In this document: in pieces, positions 1-13,000 of the stretch
How positions within the stretch are numbered: the first letter of the stretch is position 1
How the letters are laid out: each line of letters opens with the position of its first letter
Origin: Monodelphis domestica
Lineage: Eukaryota > Chordata > Mammalia > Didelphimorphia > Didelphidae
Direction of reading: 5' to 3'
Assembly (NCBI RefSeq): GCF_027887165.1
Contig: NC_077230.1
Span: forward strand, 35,105,351 to 35,169,350
Length of the DNA: 64,000 nucleotides
Position numbers and translations under genes: made by a program
The notes under the pieces: generated by a model
Seen by the model: the letters and a program-made list of their open reading frames with translations, nothing else
What the model was told of the DNA's origin: nothing
Databases searched by the model: none

Positions 1-992
1 ATGCTACATACAATTATATATTAACTTATTTTATGGTGGGCATTGGATGAAAAACAGTACAAATAATGGGATTCCTATATATGGCCCATTTGACAACCTT
101 ATGGTTTTAAGGAAAACATGTTAACTACCTTTTTGAATGTAGTTTCAAGAAATGTTTTTAATGTGATTTGCTCCCCCATTTTTTTAGTATTCCTGCCATA
201 TGGTCATTCCTTTTTATTTCTATTTATTTATTGAAATCTTATACCTTCCGTCTTAGAATATATAACATGTAAATTTACAAAGAAAAAGAATTTTAAGGGG
301 TGGGCAATGTGAGGCAAGTGACTGTCTCAGCATCATACTTCTAGGGGGTCACATTTGAAACCAGGACCTCTTTTCTCTAGGTCTGGTTCTCAATCTATTG
401 AGCCACCATTCTTTTTTTTTTTAAGAATTCTATTTATTAACAAACACTGGAAAGCAGAAAAGCAATATTTTAATTTTGTACCAGGCAGCTTAACTTCACT
501 GAAACAGATTAAAAAACAGTAATCATGGGAAATGGCAAGCTTTCATTTCATTTATAGTAAATAAAATATCAATATTTTAAGCTTTAAATATCAAATATTG
601 GTTAGAATAACATCTTTGTCATTGACTTAAATAATAAAAAAATGCATAGTGTTTCAAATGCTACCATCTCTGGGCTCCCAACCAGTTAAGCAAATAAAAA
701 TTAATAGATGAGGAATGTAGCTTCAAGTATAATTATGATACCAATAAGAAGTACCAACACTCTTCTTAGAAAAGATAGTTTTTATGTGAATTCCTTAATG
801 CATTTTAGAGTTCTACAATGTAATTTTTTTACTTCATTCATGGATATTGAATATTTTCCTAGTGTTGTAAAATCTGAGTTCTTCAGAAAGGATACTTAAT
901 TTAATGTTCAGGTTCATTATGTAAAGAGTTATAAAATATATTCATTTGAATGCATGCATGTAAAGTAACAGCTTTAATTTTTTTTTCCAAAG
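1..992 (+). other. Unit A, last intron (partial)
   Basis: This is the end of an intron of the upstream tandem gene copy. From about base 31 to 575 it matches 62452-63005 with only a few percent differences by eye. In unit C that sequence begins just after the SAM exon, so the SAM exon of unit A should end about 14 bases before the window. The intron finishes with a pyrimidine tract and AG at 991-992. It holds one minus-strand SINE. Confidence 0.75.
298..412 (-). repeat. tRNA-derived marsupial SINE, unit A intron
   Basis: On the minus strand this reads as the usual marsupial tRNA-SINE body: 'GGTGGCTCAATAGATTGAG', a 'GGTCCTGGTTTCAAATGTG' box-B-like part, then a 'CACTTGCCTCACATTGCCCA' tail. The same insertion sits at the corresponding place in unit C (about 62718-62833), and a remnant is in unit B (about 31497-31560). 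It therefore entered before the gene was duplicated. Confidence 0.7.
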
Positions 993-1073
993 TGCATTGG
1001 AATCACTAAGAAGAGAGATCGCAAGAAAATCCTTAAGGGAATTAAGAAAATTCAACAGACAGAAAAAAATTAA
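993..1073 (+). CDS. Unit A terminal exon: C-terminal helix of a SAM domain (partial gene)
   Basis: This is the last coding exon of an upstream neurabin-like gene whose other exons lie outside the window. The acceptor is a T-rich tract followed by CCAAAG at 987-992. The frame is open for 26 codons and ends in TAA at 1071-1073. The product contains 'GITKKRDRKKILKGIKKI', the final SAM helix; neurabin SAM domains have a comparable 'LGM..SQDR' stretch. It is the counterpart of unit B exon 11 (32423-32524) but ends a few residues earlier, at 'QQTEKN'. It keeps the family 'IGI' turn better than unit B does. Whether unit A is intact cannot be judged from this exon alone. Confidence 0.8.
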   Translation, partial: CIGITKKRDRKKILKGIKKIQQTEKN

Positions 1074-1830
1074 TACAATCTAACAATTAAATATATCAAA
1101 AAGATAATTCTGGAAGATACAGCAAAAATGAGAAAAATATAATTACATGATATTTACCTTTAATCTACTACTTCAACATATTATTTTGATATAGAATAAT
1201 TTTTCATTGTTGAAAAATTATTAATATCATCCATAATAAGCATTACAGATATTATACTGTATTTCTGAATAAACTGATTATAATATACACATATGCATTC
1301 ATTTTTGTAGGAAATGGATATGGTATTTCCTCAATATAACTGAAGGAATAGTGCCAAAAGCAATTTTCCTAGTATAACAGAAACTCTTAGATGTTTTCAA
1401 TCTTGTTCAACTTTTCATTACCTCTGCCTAGACCACCTGTAAAAAATCTGCCTCAAAGATTGAATTGTTGCTTTCTTATTGTCCCAGAGTCCTTAATAGA
1501 CATTAATTGCAGAACCTTAATGTTCTTCTCTCCAGCTCCAGCCCTCTCTATTCTTTGTTAATTTTGCTTCAGAATCCAAATATGAACAAAAGAAATAAAT
1601 GTATATAAAAATTTATACATATAATAAATATATATCTATAAGGTATATATGATATGTGTGTGTGCATACATATATATTGCCCATGAGACCTCCTTCTTAC
1701 CTTCTCCCATTAACTACTACATTGACTTCTCCATAGTTTTTTGGTCATAATACTCTCCAAATCATAGCTCAAGTGCTCCAAAATACTGTTTTACATTTAT
1801 CAATCTGTTAAAGAATGTTATTCAGTTAAA
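1074..1830 (+). other. Unit A 3' UTR and duplicated 3' flank
   Basis: This flank aligns by eye with 33690-34215 downstream of unit B. Shared stretches include 'tattattttgata', 'ttataatat' and 'ataatcctctccaaatcata' with small changes, so it belongs to the tandem unit. An AATAAA at 1268-1273, about 195 bases after the stop codon, is a plausible poly(A) signal. Further AATAAA motifs occur at 1594-1599 and 1623-1628. No other gene is seen. Confidence 0.6.
1268..1273 (+). terminator. Candidate poly(A) signal of unit A
   Basis: AATAAA lies about 195 bases after the unit A stop codon. The aligned position in unit B (about 33775) reads 'atgaaaaaatgg', so the signal is not kept there. The assignment is inferred from position only. 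Confidence 0.35.
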
Positions 1831-2538
1831 CCAATGGCCAACGAGGTGCTTTTGTTGTCCTCTCCCAGGACAATATCTTTAACAACTCTGCCCACTTCTG
1901 CTCCCAAAGAGATAAAAGAAAAACGTGCTTTAGGACATTGACAACATGAAGCAATATTTGTAAAGAGTGAAGAACTATAGAAACATGCATGGACTATACG
2001 CTATAGCACCCTTGAGCTATTTAGCTTTAGAATCTTTGCTTTTTAATTCTTACTATAAGTTTTTAATAGACACAAGGATCATTTGTTTTAGTTTTGTTTT
2101 TAGACCTGTGGCCTGAAGGAGCCATGTGCACTAGGAAAGAAAATAGGAAAAGTTACTTGGTTTAGAGGATCATATGTATCATCTAAGTTTCCCTAGTGCA
2201 TATGGAAATATAAATGATCCAAGATAATTTCTTGGGATCTGAGAATGTCCATGAGAATAATAATCCACAGGAAGATCTCCATTGACTGCTGTTGCTGAAA
2301 GTAAGGACAAACCTGAGAACACAATGACAGTTTTATTCTAAAGGCTAATGCCAGAGATAGGGACTTGTGTATTTCTAAAGGGACCGACTTCTGTAGGCAT
2401 GATGTGGCCTAGGAAGAAGAATCAAATTTCAGTTCAACAGGACTAAAACAATAGGAGATTCATGAATGCCTGATTCCCTTTTACATGTGAATAAATTCTG
2501 TCACAAAGGTAAGTTTAATTAGAAGTTACGGTGGCAGC

Positions 2539-2580
<42 letters not shown>

Positions 2581-3510
2581 TGTGTGTGTGTGTCTGTGTG
2601 TGTGTGTGTTTTTTGAATCATTTTTAATTGCAAACAATATTTAATACTAAATCTAGGAGGAGATAGGAAATCTTTACAGACTACTGTGTAGAAAGACAGA
2701 CATAAGGTGACATAGTTATACCTTTCTTTGAAAGCTCAATGCTGGAAGCACTGGATTAGGGAAGGATACGACAGATTTTGCAGCAATAATGCAGGCTTCA
2801 GGGGAGAAAGACCTGCTAAGAAGTTTTGTGTGACAGAAGGGCAGGCCATGTTAGAGAGAAATGTTGGAAACGTCTCCACAGATAAGCTTTGGCAACTGGC
2901 TGGATGGAGGAGGAATGATGGACTGAGCCTGTGAAGAAGACAATAGTTGGTGAGGCAGGATGATGAAATAGTGAGAGAGAGAAGAGGAAGAGGGGAGATT
3001 TTCTGATTAGAAAATAAGAATTTCAGCTTTGGAAATACTGAATATCAGATGTTTATAGGACAATGGTATAATTTAGAGAGGCATCACCTACCAAAAATTC
3101 CAGACTGGGATCTGGAAAGCTTACCACAATCTCAACACCCAAAGATTAAAGCCCAAATATTTGGAGAACCAAAAAAAAAAAAAACAACCCACCCCAATAT
3201 ACTTCTTTTTCACTGTCCTCTGATCAGGACTGATCTTCCTTCACCACTCTGCCTACTGCTGCTGTCATAGAGCTAGAGAAAACATGCTTTTTGATGTCAG
3301 CAATAATTCACATTAGCTGTTGGGAGTGGAGCTATGTGGAAACGTGAGAGTGGTTTGGGTTCCTGAGTTGATTACATTAAAAAATTCCTTTAAAAAATCT
3401 TTTTCTCAACACTTTTCACATGTACATAAAAGGTTTTTATTCTTTTTAATTTTACATAGTTACAAGAGCCTTAGTTTAAAAGCCCTGGTTCACTTAAAAA
3501 ATAAAACAAA
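1831..3510. other. Intergenic spacer between units A and B
   Basis: No exon, gene or well-defined repeat is recognised here apart from a (TG)n run at 2541-2609. The short open frames in this stretch have no start context, domain or splice logic. Confidence 0.5.
2541..2609. repeat. (TG)n microsatellite
   Basis: An almost pure TG dinucleotide run broken by two TGTC interruptions. Confidence 0.95.
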
Positions 3511-3511
3511 C

Positions 3512-3693
3512 AAAAAACCCTTGCCTTCTCACTTAGAATCAATGCTGTGTATAGTTTCCACAGCAGAAGAGTGGTAAGGGCTAGTCAATGGGGTTTAAGT
3601 GACTTGCCCGGGGTCACCAAGCTAGGAAGTGTCTGCGGACACATTTGAACCCAGGACTTGGCTCTCAATTCACCGAGTCACCCAACTGCCTCC
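3512..3693 (-). repeat. tRNA-derived marsupial SINE
   Basis: Minus-strand copy. The plus strand begins with 'acccttgccttctcactta', continues through 'gcagaagagtggtaagggct' and 'aagtgacttgcccggggtca', and ends in 'caccgagtcacccaactgcc'. This is the reverse of the full element at 18217-18420. Confidence 0.8.
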
Positions 3694-4339
3694 AAACTGG
3701 TTCATTCTTGAAAGAAAATTGAAAAAAGTTACTTTTCTTTTGATGAGTTACATGAATGATTCCAGTCATCCAAGTATCCCTGAAACTCATAAATTCTTTT
3801 AGATGGTTTCTGAGGAACTGAAGCTAACATGAGAAAAATGTTCCCTAGAAACTTACCCAGTCACCTGTGGGGAAACAATAACAGCAGATTCTAAAGAATG
3901 CCAGAAAAAGGAGTCCATGGATTTGTAAGAACACATATTTCTATATATATATGATATGTCTGAGGAAGCAGAGACAGTTCTGTACTTGCTACCTCTGGGC
4001 TAAGCCATATTATCCTCCTTGAGGGCTGGTTGTTTCTCTCAAGCTCGGTGCCCACCATAAATACTTGTTGGCTAACTGGATTGATAAATGGAATTGTTTA
4101 CACACTCGTTGCTAGGGGAGCTTGTTTTGAAACTTAGGAAGTAAAATTATGTAAGTCTCAAGAAAGAAAAAGAAGTCTAAATATTAAATGTATAAAGGTG
4201 GTAAAATGGAAAGATTGGTAGGCCTAAGTGAGGTATCTGTTAACTTTTACTGCTGCTTTTTGACTGCTGGCTGACCATTCTGAGTTTCAAGGCAACTGAA
4301 GAGTTGATTCAAAAGAAATGACTGGTGGTTCCCTTAAGA

Positions 4340-4470
4340 GGGCCAAACACTCAACAGCCAATAAGAGATCATAGAACATAGAACAACTGTCAGGTTACCA
4401 AGGAATCAGGAGGATTATAAATAAAGGGAGGAGACTGGGGAGGTCATTCCTGCAAAGGAAACCAAGGAGG
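4340..4470 (+). promoter_or_regulatory. Unit B core promoter with CCAAT and TATA boxes
   Basis: A CCAAT box at 4358-4362 is followed about 55 bases later by TATAAATA at 4416-4423, in a stretch that is conserved 5' of unit C (45150-45290). The shared landmarks are 'ggccaaacac/gtcagccaata', 'aggagg', 'gaggcctgggga/gactgggga' and 'gaggtaggatgtgtta'. Conservation between two copies whose surrounding DNA is less alike is the main evidence for a promoter. The TATA position predicts a start near 4446. I infer a short noncoding first exon ending at 4469, where GAG|GTAGGA would be the donor; this is not proven. Confidence 0.55.
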
Positions 4471-4959
4471 TAGGATGTGTTAAGGGTTGGAAGGGTGGCA
4501 GTTTGATAAATTGTGGAATTATTTGTTTTAGAGTAGTTGCTGGGGATTTCTTTTTGTTGTGGAATGGTTTGATATGGAATTGGTGATTTTTGATGTATAC
4601 ATTTTTAAAAAATATTGATAAACAGAATTCTAAAGGGGATCTCAGAGATTTTGTCCATTTTCAAAGGAATTGAAGATTATTGAGGAATCTATAAATATTA
4701 TAAAATACTATGGCAGGTTCCAGGGGGAAAATATATCCTAACCAATATCTTCTAACGTGTTTTCTTTTTTATTTTAATTCTTTTTCTTTTTAACTTTTAA
4801 ACATTTTTTCATGTTTTCTGTTTCATATGATTTTCACAATTTTGGTCAGTCTTCTAGTGAAAAAATATAAGAATATTGGGGAAAGAAGGAGTGGGATAAA
4901 TCGAGAAAATTCATCTTTATATAAATATTTAGAAACAGAAAAAAATCTATATGTACGTA

Positions 4960-6480
4960 CTACATTTAAATAAATATATATAAGTCTGAATATAAAGATT
5001 ATATCCAATTAATATCAATTATTAATTAATGATTATCAATTAGTAATTATCACTAATCAATAATTGATTAATTAATGATCATCAATGTGTAATAATCAAA
5101 AATTAATAATTGGTTAATATAAATTATTTATTATAAATCACTAAATTATTGAATTATTTTATTTTATTTATATACATTTAATTAATTTATTTATTTTTAA
5201 TAAATTTTATTTTTATATATTTATATATTATTTATTAAATTATTTATATTAATATAATTTATAAATTTATTTAATATGGTTTTTAAAGTTAATTTAATTC
5301 AATTATTTATTGAAATAATAAATACAATATAATATTATTTATTAATTAGTGACAGCCATTAATTGATGATCATTAATTAATAACTGGCGATGATTATTAT
5401 TTTTAACCATCATTAATATTAAACAATTATTGATTAATCAGCATTGATTAAAAATTAATCTTAATCAATTAATAATTAATGATCATTAATGAATCTATCC
5501 ATGATCATTGATTACTAATTATATTAAGTGAATTTAATGGATGGTCATTAATTAATAATTGATCATGATTATTATTCATAATAATTATTAAGTGATATTA
5601 AGTAATTATTGATTAATGATGATTGATATTAATTATTTTATAGTCATTATTATTAATTACATCAAACAATTATTTATTTATTTCATGAATTAACATTAAC
5701 CAATTATTATTTGATAATGTTTAATAATTAATATTAACAGATTATTGATGATCATCAATTTATCCTTACTAAATAATTGTTTAATATTAAATAATAATGA
5801 TTGTGGAAAATAATAATTAATAATGATCATCAATTAGTATATGTCCCTTATTAATTATTGATTAATATTAATTATTGATTATTAAATTATTGTATTTTGA
5901 GTATATTTAATTAATTTATTTATTTTTAAATACATTTTCTTTTTATATATGTATATATAAATATATTTTATTCATTTTTAAATTTAATTTTATTTATATA
6001 TTAATTTATTTAATTTAACTTTTAAATCAATTTAATAAAGTATTTATAAACTTATTAAAATAGTAAAGTATTAATCATTAAATATTGATTGATATTATTA
6101 CTAATTAATGACAATTGCTAATTGATTATTATTAATTAATAATCTTTTAGTATTTATTATTAATTAATTAACAATAATTAATAATTGATTCTTAATAATT
6201 AATTATTATAAGTAATCAATATCAATTATTAATTAATGGTTGAGAATTAATAGTCAATTAATAACAATTATTAATTAATAACAATTATTAATGATAATCA
6301 ATCAATAATTGATTATGTAATAATTATATTATTATAATATAATATGTTATGTTGTATAAATATAATAATATGATAGGATAGGATAGGATATAATCATTAT
6401 ATTATAAATTCTGTTTAATTGAAAATAATAATTTATTAATGATCATTAATAATTAGAATTCATTAATTAATATTAATATT
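4960..6480. repeat. Expanded A+T block of ATTAAT/ATCAAT motifs
   Basis: About 1.5 kb made almost only of A and T, built from degenerate, overlapping 'attaatta', 'gatcatcaat' and 'aataattgatt' motifs. It includes many short inverted repeats and a small (GGATA)n patch near 6375. It lies between the inferred promoter and exon 1 of unit B. In unit C the flanking sequences on both sides are conserved (about 45600-45720 and 47100-47250), but this block is missing, apart from about 50 A+T-rich bases. It is therefore an expansion or insertion particular to unit B. Confidence 0.85.
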
Positions 6481-6883
6481 TAATTAACATTAAAGGATGG
6501 TTTTAGAATATAAAGAAAAGAATGTTAGTCAATGTGCCTTGTACCACTTACCATAAACATTAATTAGGCTATAGCAAAACTGTATATACCTTTAGAATTC
6601 CTCCCCTTCCTTTAGGTATAATGCTGATTTTTCTCCCTCAAATTTAATCAACATACAGGAGTAAATTTGAACATATGAGATACATTGTGAAAGGAAATAT
6701 TATTCTTGTGTATGTTGGGGTCGAACACTAAAATAAAAAGAATTTTTAAGGGGCGTATCAATTAATGTCAAAAGACTGATCAAGAAAACTAATTTTTCTA
6801 AATAAAATTAACACACCACTGTACTTTGAAATGATTTATATTTTGTTGCCCATGCACTTAAATTTTTTTTTATTTTTTTCAAG

Positions 6884-7002
6884 TAAAGATCGAATATTTT
6901 CTTGTTCAAGAAGCTTGTTGATAGCTTTTAATCTTCTCTGTGAAAAAATGATGCAAAGAAGAGTCCAGAACCTCGATTTAATTTCTTGTCAAATAGACAA
7001 AG
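6884..7002 (+). CDS. Unit B exon with start codon (coding part 6948-7002)
   Basis: A long pyrimidine tract ending CAAG at 6880-6883 gives an acceptor, and the donor is AAAG|GTAAGC at 7003. Translation starts at ATGATG (6948). The 18 residues 'MMQRRVQNLDLISCQIDK' plus one base of a Gly codon feed the PDZ. The frame stays open upstream to the acceptor, so an extra upstream coding exon cannot be fully excluded. The unit C copy (47309-47363) has an in-frame TGA at 47282-47284, which favours this start. Confidence 0.75.
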
Positions 7003-10000
7003 GTAAGCTTTAACTATAAAATTGCTTATTTCATACATGTATGCCATTTTTCATCAATTTTATTTTTATTAATTTGTTTTTCACATCAATAAACATCAAA
7101 TCTAGAAAATATTAAAAATATTAGGAATAATTCCCAAATGAAGATTAAGGAGTGTAAGTTTAACTGATAAATATTTTTGATATCATAACTATTAAAATAA
7201 TTTCAGAAAGGTGAGTTATAGTAATAAGGCACTATTTCCATTGATATTCTTGTCCTTGTTTAGTGAAAAATAATATGATAGAAGATGATCTAACCATACC
7301 AGATATCAAAGTGTATTATTATAAAGTACTTATCTTCAAACTAATCTATTATTGATGAAGAAAGAGTAGTGGATCCGTGGAATAGAGTAGGTACACACAA
7401 TATGCACAGTAGAAATGACTTTAGTAATGTTGTGTTTCTTACATGCAAAAATCCATATTTTAGGGTCAAGAACTCACTGGGTCAAAAACTGCTAAGAAAA
7501 CCAGAAAGCATTTTGGCAGAAACTAGATGTAGACCAATGCCACACACCATGTATCAAGATAAGGTCAAAGTGGCATTCGATTTATGCGTTCAGGGTAATG
7601 CCAAATTTAAATTAGGGGGAAAAGAATTATCAAATAAAGGACAGAGAACATTATAGGAGGTGCAATGGATCATTTTCATTACCTTTAAAAGTTTTCCACA
7701 CAAAACCAGAGGGAAAGAAGAAAAATGGGAAAAAATTTAAAGATCTGATTAAGGCCTCATTTCTCAAAGATATAGAGCACTGGATCAACTTTATAAAGAA
7801 TACAGGTTGTTCCCCAATTCATAGATGCTAAAATTATATGAATAATCAGTTTTCAGATGAAGAAATAAAAACTGTCTCTAGCCACATAAAAAAGCACTAA
7901 ATCACTATGAAGAATACAAATTTAAACAACTCTTACTTTTCATGCCTATCAAATTTTCTTAACGAGACAGGAAAGGAAAATGAAAAATGTTGGAGGTGAT
8001 GGGGGAATATTTGAGACACTAAGGTACAGATGGTGGAATTGTGAACTGATTCATCTGTTCTAGAGAACAATGTGGACATATGCTCAAGGAGCTATACAAT
8101 TGTGCATATTCTTTGACTTGGCAATATCACGACTAAGACAGTATCCTAAAGAGATTAGAAATTTTTAAAAGATGAAACAAAAATGTCCCTATATGTACAA
8201 AATAATTTATGGCAGGTCTTTTTTGTGTTGAAGAACTTAAAATTTCAGGGATAACATTCAATTGTGAAATGGCTGAAAAATTTGTGGTATGTGATTGCAA
8301 CAATATTATTGTGCTACATGAAATGATGATTAAGATGATTTCAAAAAACCTGGAACACTTATATGAACTGATGCAAAATGAAGGGAGCAGAAGCAGAACA
8401 ATGAGTGCATGAACAGCAATACTATGCAATGATCAACTGTAAATGACTTTGCTATGCCCAGAAATACAAAGATTGAAAAACAGTTCTGAAGAAGTGAAAA
8501 ATGTTATCCACTTACAGTGGAAAAGGTGATGGAATCTAAATGCAGAACAAAACATATTTTTTTTTACTTTATTTTCCTTTTTTCCTGGTATGTTTTATTT
8601 CTCAATATGATGAATAAGGAAGGAAATATTTTTACATGACTGCATATGTATAATCTTTATCAAATTTGCTTACCTTTTTAATGAGGTTGGAGACCAGGGT
8701 GAGTAGGAAAGAATTTGGAACTTAAAATAGATTTTATATGTCCTTAGAAAAAATTTTAATTATTAAAAATGTCTTAATGTGCTTATATGCTGAAAGGTAG
8801 AAAGTTCTCAAAATCATTGGTCTAGGGGAGACTGTAACAGAGTCAGATATATATATATATATATATTGCTAATTATTAAGGAAAAGATACCGGTAAAGTA
8901 TAAGTGGATGGCTTATAATTTCAGTGCAAAGCTAGAGTGACCAGGCCAACTGTACTGGGAGGAAATTTTATTCTTACTGTTGCTTCAGATGTTTTAGGCT
9001 TTCATTATTATTACTATTATTATTTTTGTATTTATAGGTGACAACGAACTGGGGCTTTGTACTTGTATCTTCTTTGATCCAGCAGATGAGGATGGAAAGG
9101 AACCAGGGGTTTTTATAACTGAAATTATTGAAGGAGGTGCATTTCACAAACTTGGATGGTGAGTTTGGTTTTGTAATTTTATAAGAATTGACTTTGTAGG
9201 GAGGATTTAACATCATTCTAAAAAGGGTTATTATTGTAAACATGGAAAGTGACTACACAAATAAAATCTCTGAAAAATACAGAAATATCAACTTTAAAAA
9301 TATTGTCATGACCAAGCTAGTAAGGAAATGGAATTGGCTTGGAAACAAAGATTCTATAATTCCACTCAACTTGGTCTGTAAACTGTGACTTTATTCTTGA
9401 TCATTGAGAAGGTCTTTAATAATTGCCATAATGAGCCCATTGTAAACATGTGCCCAGCTATTTCCAAATCAGGTCAAATTAACAAGTATTTATAAATCTG
9501 TACCATTCCAGAACCTGTGCTCTCCATGAAGGGATATAAAGAAAGTGGGAAAATAGTTCTTGATTTGGAGAAATGAAAAACTGAATTGACTAGGCAACAA
9601 ACAAATTACTATTGTGTGCAGAAAAGATCTATACTAAATAAATGTGAGAAAATCTGGGTGTGGGGGATACTTTGGTTGTATTAGAAAAAATGGTATCCAT
9701 GAGACACTGGCAACTATCTTCAGAGATTATTGAAATTTGACTATACAATAAAATAATTCCTGAATTGAGAGAGGGCTTCCTAGATATAGGAATGTAGGAA
9801 TATACATTTAAAAAATTACTATAAACTGCCCAAAGTGAATCCTTGAGAAAGGAAAAAAATAAGAAATGCAAATAGGTTGCCAAATCATAACTTTAACCTT
9901 GTAAGAATTTACTATGCAACTGAGGTCAAATGGTACCCTCTATGTCCTTGCTCATGATGTAATTTTGGACTTTAAAATAGAATTCTTCCTGAGATGACAC

Positions 10001-13000
10001 TCTGTTACATAGAACTGAAAGCAAAAACGCCATCAGGCTTTCTGTTTCAAAGCCTGAGGCTCATTACTTCTTCATCCCCAACTCACTTAGCCCAGATGGT
10101 TTTAGAATTTTTTCCTGCTTCCTAGATTGTAACAGAATTGATTTCTTTAGCTGCCCATCCTGAATATCCCAAATAAATGGTGGAAATTTTCTCCTCTTAA
10201 CCTCCCAAAGTTGTTTTCTTTTCCTCAGTTTCTATGATGACATTTATCTGTTTATTATTACCCAAGGTCTCTACAATAAAAGTATCAACTAGAAGTTTCC
10301 TTCTGAATTATCGTCTCCTTACTCAGTCTTCAGTCAGTGGGGCATTGTCTGATACCTCAGAAGAATCATTTGTTTTAGTTTCTGCAGATCCTATTGACTT
10401 TCTGAAGAATATTAAAATTGAAACAATACTCTGATAATTGTTTGGAGGAGGGCATCTGTGTTTGTGGATGATTTCTCTTGGATCCTTCTCACTGTGTTTT
10501 CCAAGATCTGCCAAAGTCCCTTCCTTTTTCAATCTCATTTCATTATTGAGACTTAGCCAGCTGGAAAGGCTTGGAGTACAGACTCAGTTATGAACACTAA
10601 TCATCCTTGAAGCCCACTTAAAAAAAATCCAGGGAAGAATCCCCAGACAGGCTGCAGGGTAATGAAATTATTGAGACACACCAGCCCTCTAAGTCCTCTG
10701 ATTAATTTGTAGAGAAGTGGTGACTGAAAAATTTGTAAGTGGCAACCATTATAGTAATGGTATGATGAGTCATTGAAGTCTATCTCTTAAATTAGTAACA
10801 TATCTTCTAATCATACACATGCATTGGACTTTTAGGTCATAAAAATCTTCAATGTAATTTTAATTACTCTGCAATTCTATTTTTCAGTATCCGTGTATTT
10901 GACCAGATTATTAAAATAGGTGACATCAATCTAATTGGATTGGATGAAGCAGAAATCGTCTCTACTTTTAAAAAAATGGACGATTCTCCTTTCCAGTAAG
11001 TAAATTTTCCCACATTTCTTTAAGATGCAGAGATTGCTAGATCATTGTTTTTGATATGGAAATTTCTTTAGCAATGTGTTCAAACAGAAAAATTGGGGAG
11101 AAAGAAAGCCTAATTAACATGTTTAAATAATTTCTCTTTTTGTCTTCTTTTGCTAGGAAATGACCCTCTTTTTTTTCTGTTCAGCAGTTCACAAGACATT
11201 TTAGGACCCATTTGCACCTTCCTTTCTGAATACTCTATCACATCTCAAGCAAACCCTTGATTTTCGTTTGCATTAATTTTTAGTTAATGAATTTTTATTT
11301 TCTTGGCAAATAATGCTCCTTGAACCTGAAGAGGTTTTTTTGTTTTGTTTTTTGTTTTGTTTTGTTTTGTTTTTGTAAGAATGAAAGCTTAGCTGAATTT
11401 CCCCATTCAGCACTTTGCATGTCTTAATCCAAAGTACATAAATTAAATGTGGATATTTTGTACCTAGGATTGAAATTGGCCGCGAACCACCTGAAGTGAA
11501 GTCAGAACTTATCGAACTCCTCGAGTTGTCAGAGGAAAGGAAGAAATATTTTATGGATTCGCTCATAGTACAGGTATTATGTGAACCAAATAAAAAAATG
11601 CAGAAATGCAAAATTCTTTCTTTTTTTATCATAATATTAAAATAAAATTTTTGTTCTTTAAAACGTTTCCTTTCCTACTCTTCAGTAACTTCATCTTAAT
11701 TTATTACATACTTTTTTATTGTTGCTCTTTTATGCAATTTTATCAATGTCTCTGAGATTTACATTCTAATCTTCTCTGATGCACTCCAACATTCACCACT
11801 GAATTATCATTTGTAGTATAGAGAATGAATTAAGCAAAACTGAACAATAAATACAGCAACTGAATCTGATAGTTTTGCTCCTTTCTGAACAAAGGAGATA
11901 TATACATGTGTGTATGTCTATGTATATTTTTATATCTCTAGCTTTTGTCCCAGACTAAGATTTTCCATTACAATTAGTCAGAGGATGGCAATCTTTTAAT
12001 GCTGCTTTAATTTACCTTAGTATTAAAGAGCCTTCTGTTTCTGCTTACTTTACATTATTTAATGTGGGGTTTTTTAATGTCTCATAGAATTCTTATTGTT
12101 AATTTCAAAAACTTAATAATATCTCATTATATAATATATCACAGCATTTGTTCAGGTCTTCCCAAATTAACGGACACTTTGTATTCAGACAAAGAATATG
12201 TGAGTGTATCCATATTCCCTTGATTTCCTGCCTTTGATGACTTTGGGGTTTCACTTCTATTCTAGTTGCATTGATTTTGTTCATGTTAATTCTTTCTCAG
12301 TAGTGCAAAATTTCTATTTTTTCTTTTATTATAATCACAAACCCCCTAGTTTTTTACCATCAATATGCCTCACAAATATTGGTCTAAGAGGTCTTATTCC
12401 TGTTGTTTTTCTAATTTTGAATGCTGTATGGATATTGGTTGATATTAAGGTTGTATATGCAACTTGAATTCATTATGGTAAATTATATAGCCCTTTCCTA
12501 TTCAAACTTTCATTTGTATCACATGATTTCCAGTTTTTCTCAGGCCTTCCAGAATACAGAATCCTTCCTCTCTCATTTTTGTTTTTGGGTTTTTGAACCC
12601 CTGGAGTGCTGAGTTAATTATCTTCTGGGACTTCCTCATGGTAGAATATTTTATGAACTCTTAATTATTATCAAGTAATCCTGAGTAATTTTATTAATTT
12701 TGAAGGTTCAGTTTGAGGACCTGTTAATTTTAGACCTCTTTTATTATTCTTGTTTTTAACATTTCCATTAAGATTCCTTTTCACAACAATCTCTGACCAA
12801 CAATCTTTTTTTTTTTTTATGTCTTTCTGTATCCTATCTCTAAGGCTTTCCCCAAAATGCTGGTCTACCAATCTGTAAGCCCCTGGAGGTGAAGGAATGT
12901 TTTATCTTTATATCCCCAGGACAACACACGGGCTTGCACTTTTTAGATGCTTAAGAAATTATGATTGAATTAGTTGCTCATGTTGTTATGCTGATGCATA

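Noticed and set aside
11273..11632. Minus-strand frame of 119 codons
   Set aside because: It is opposite exon 4 and the (GTTTT)n run; the plus-strand exon is strongly supported.
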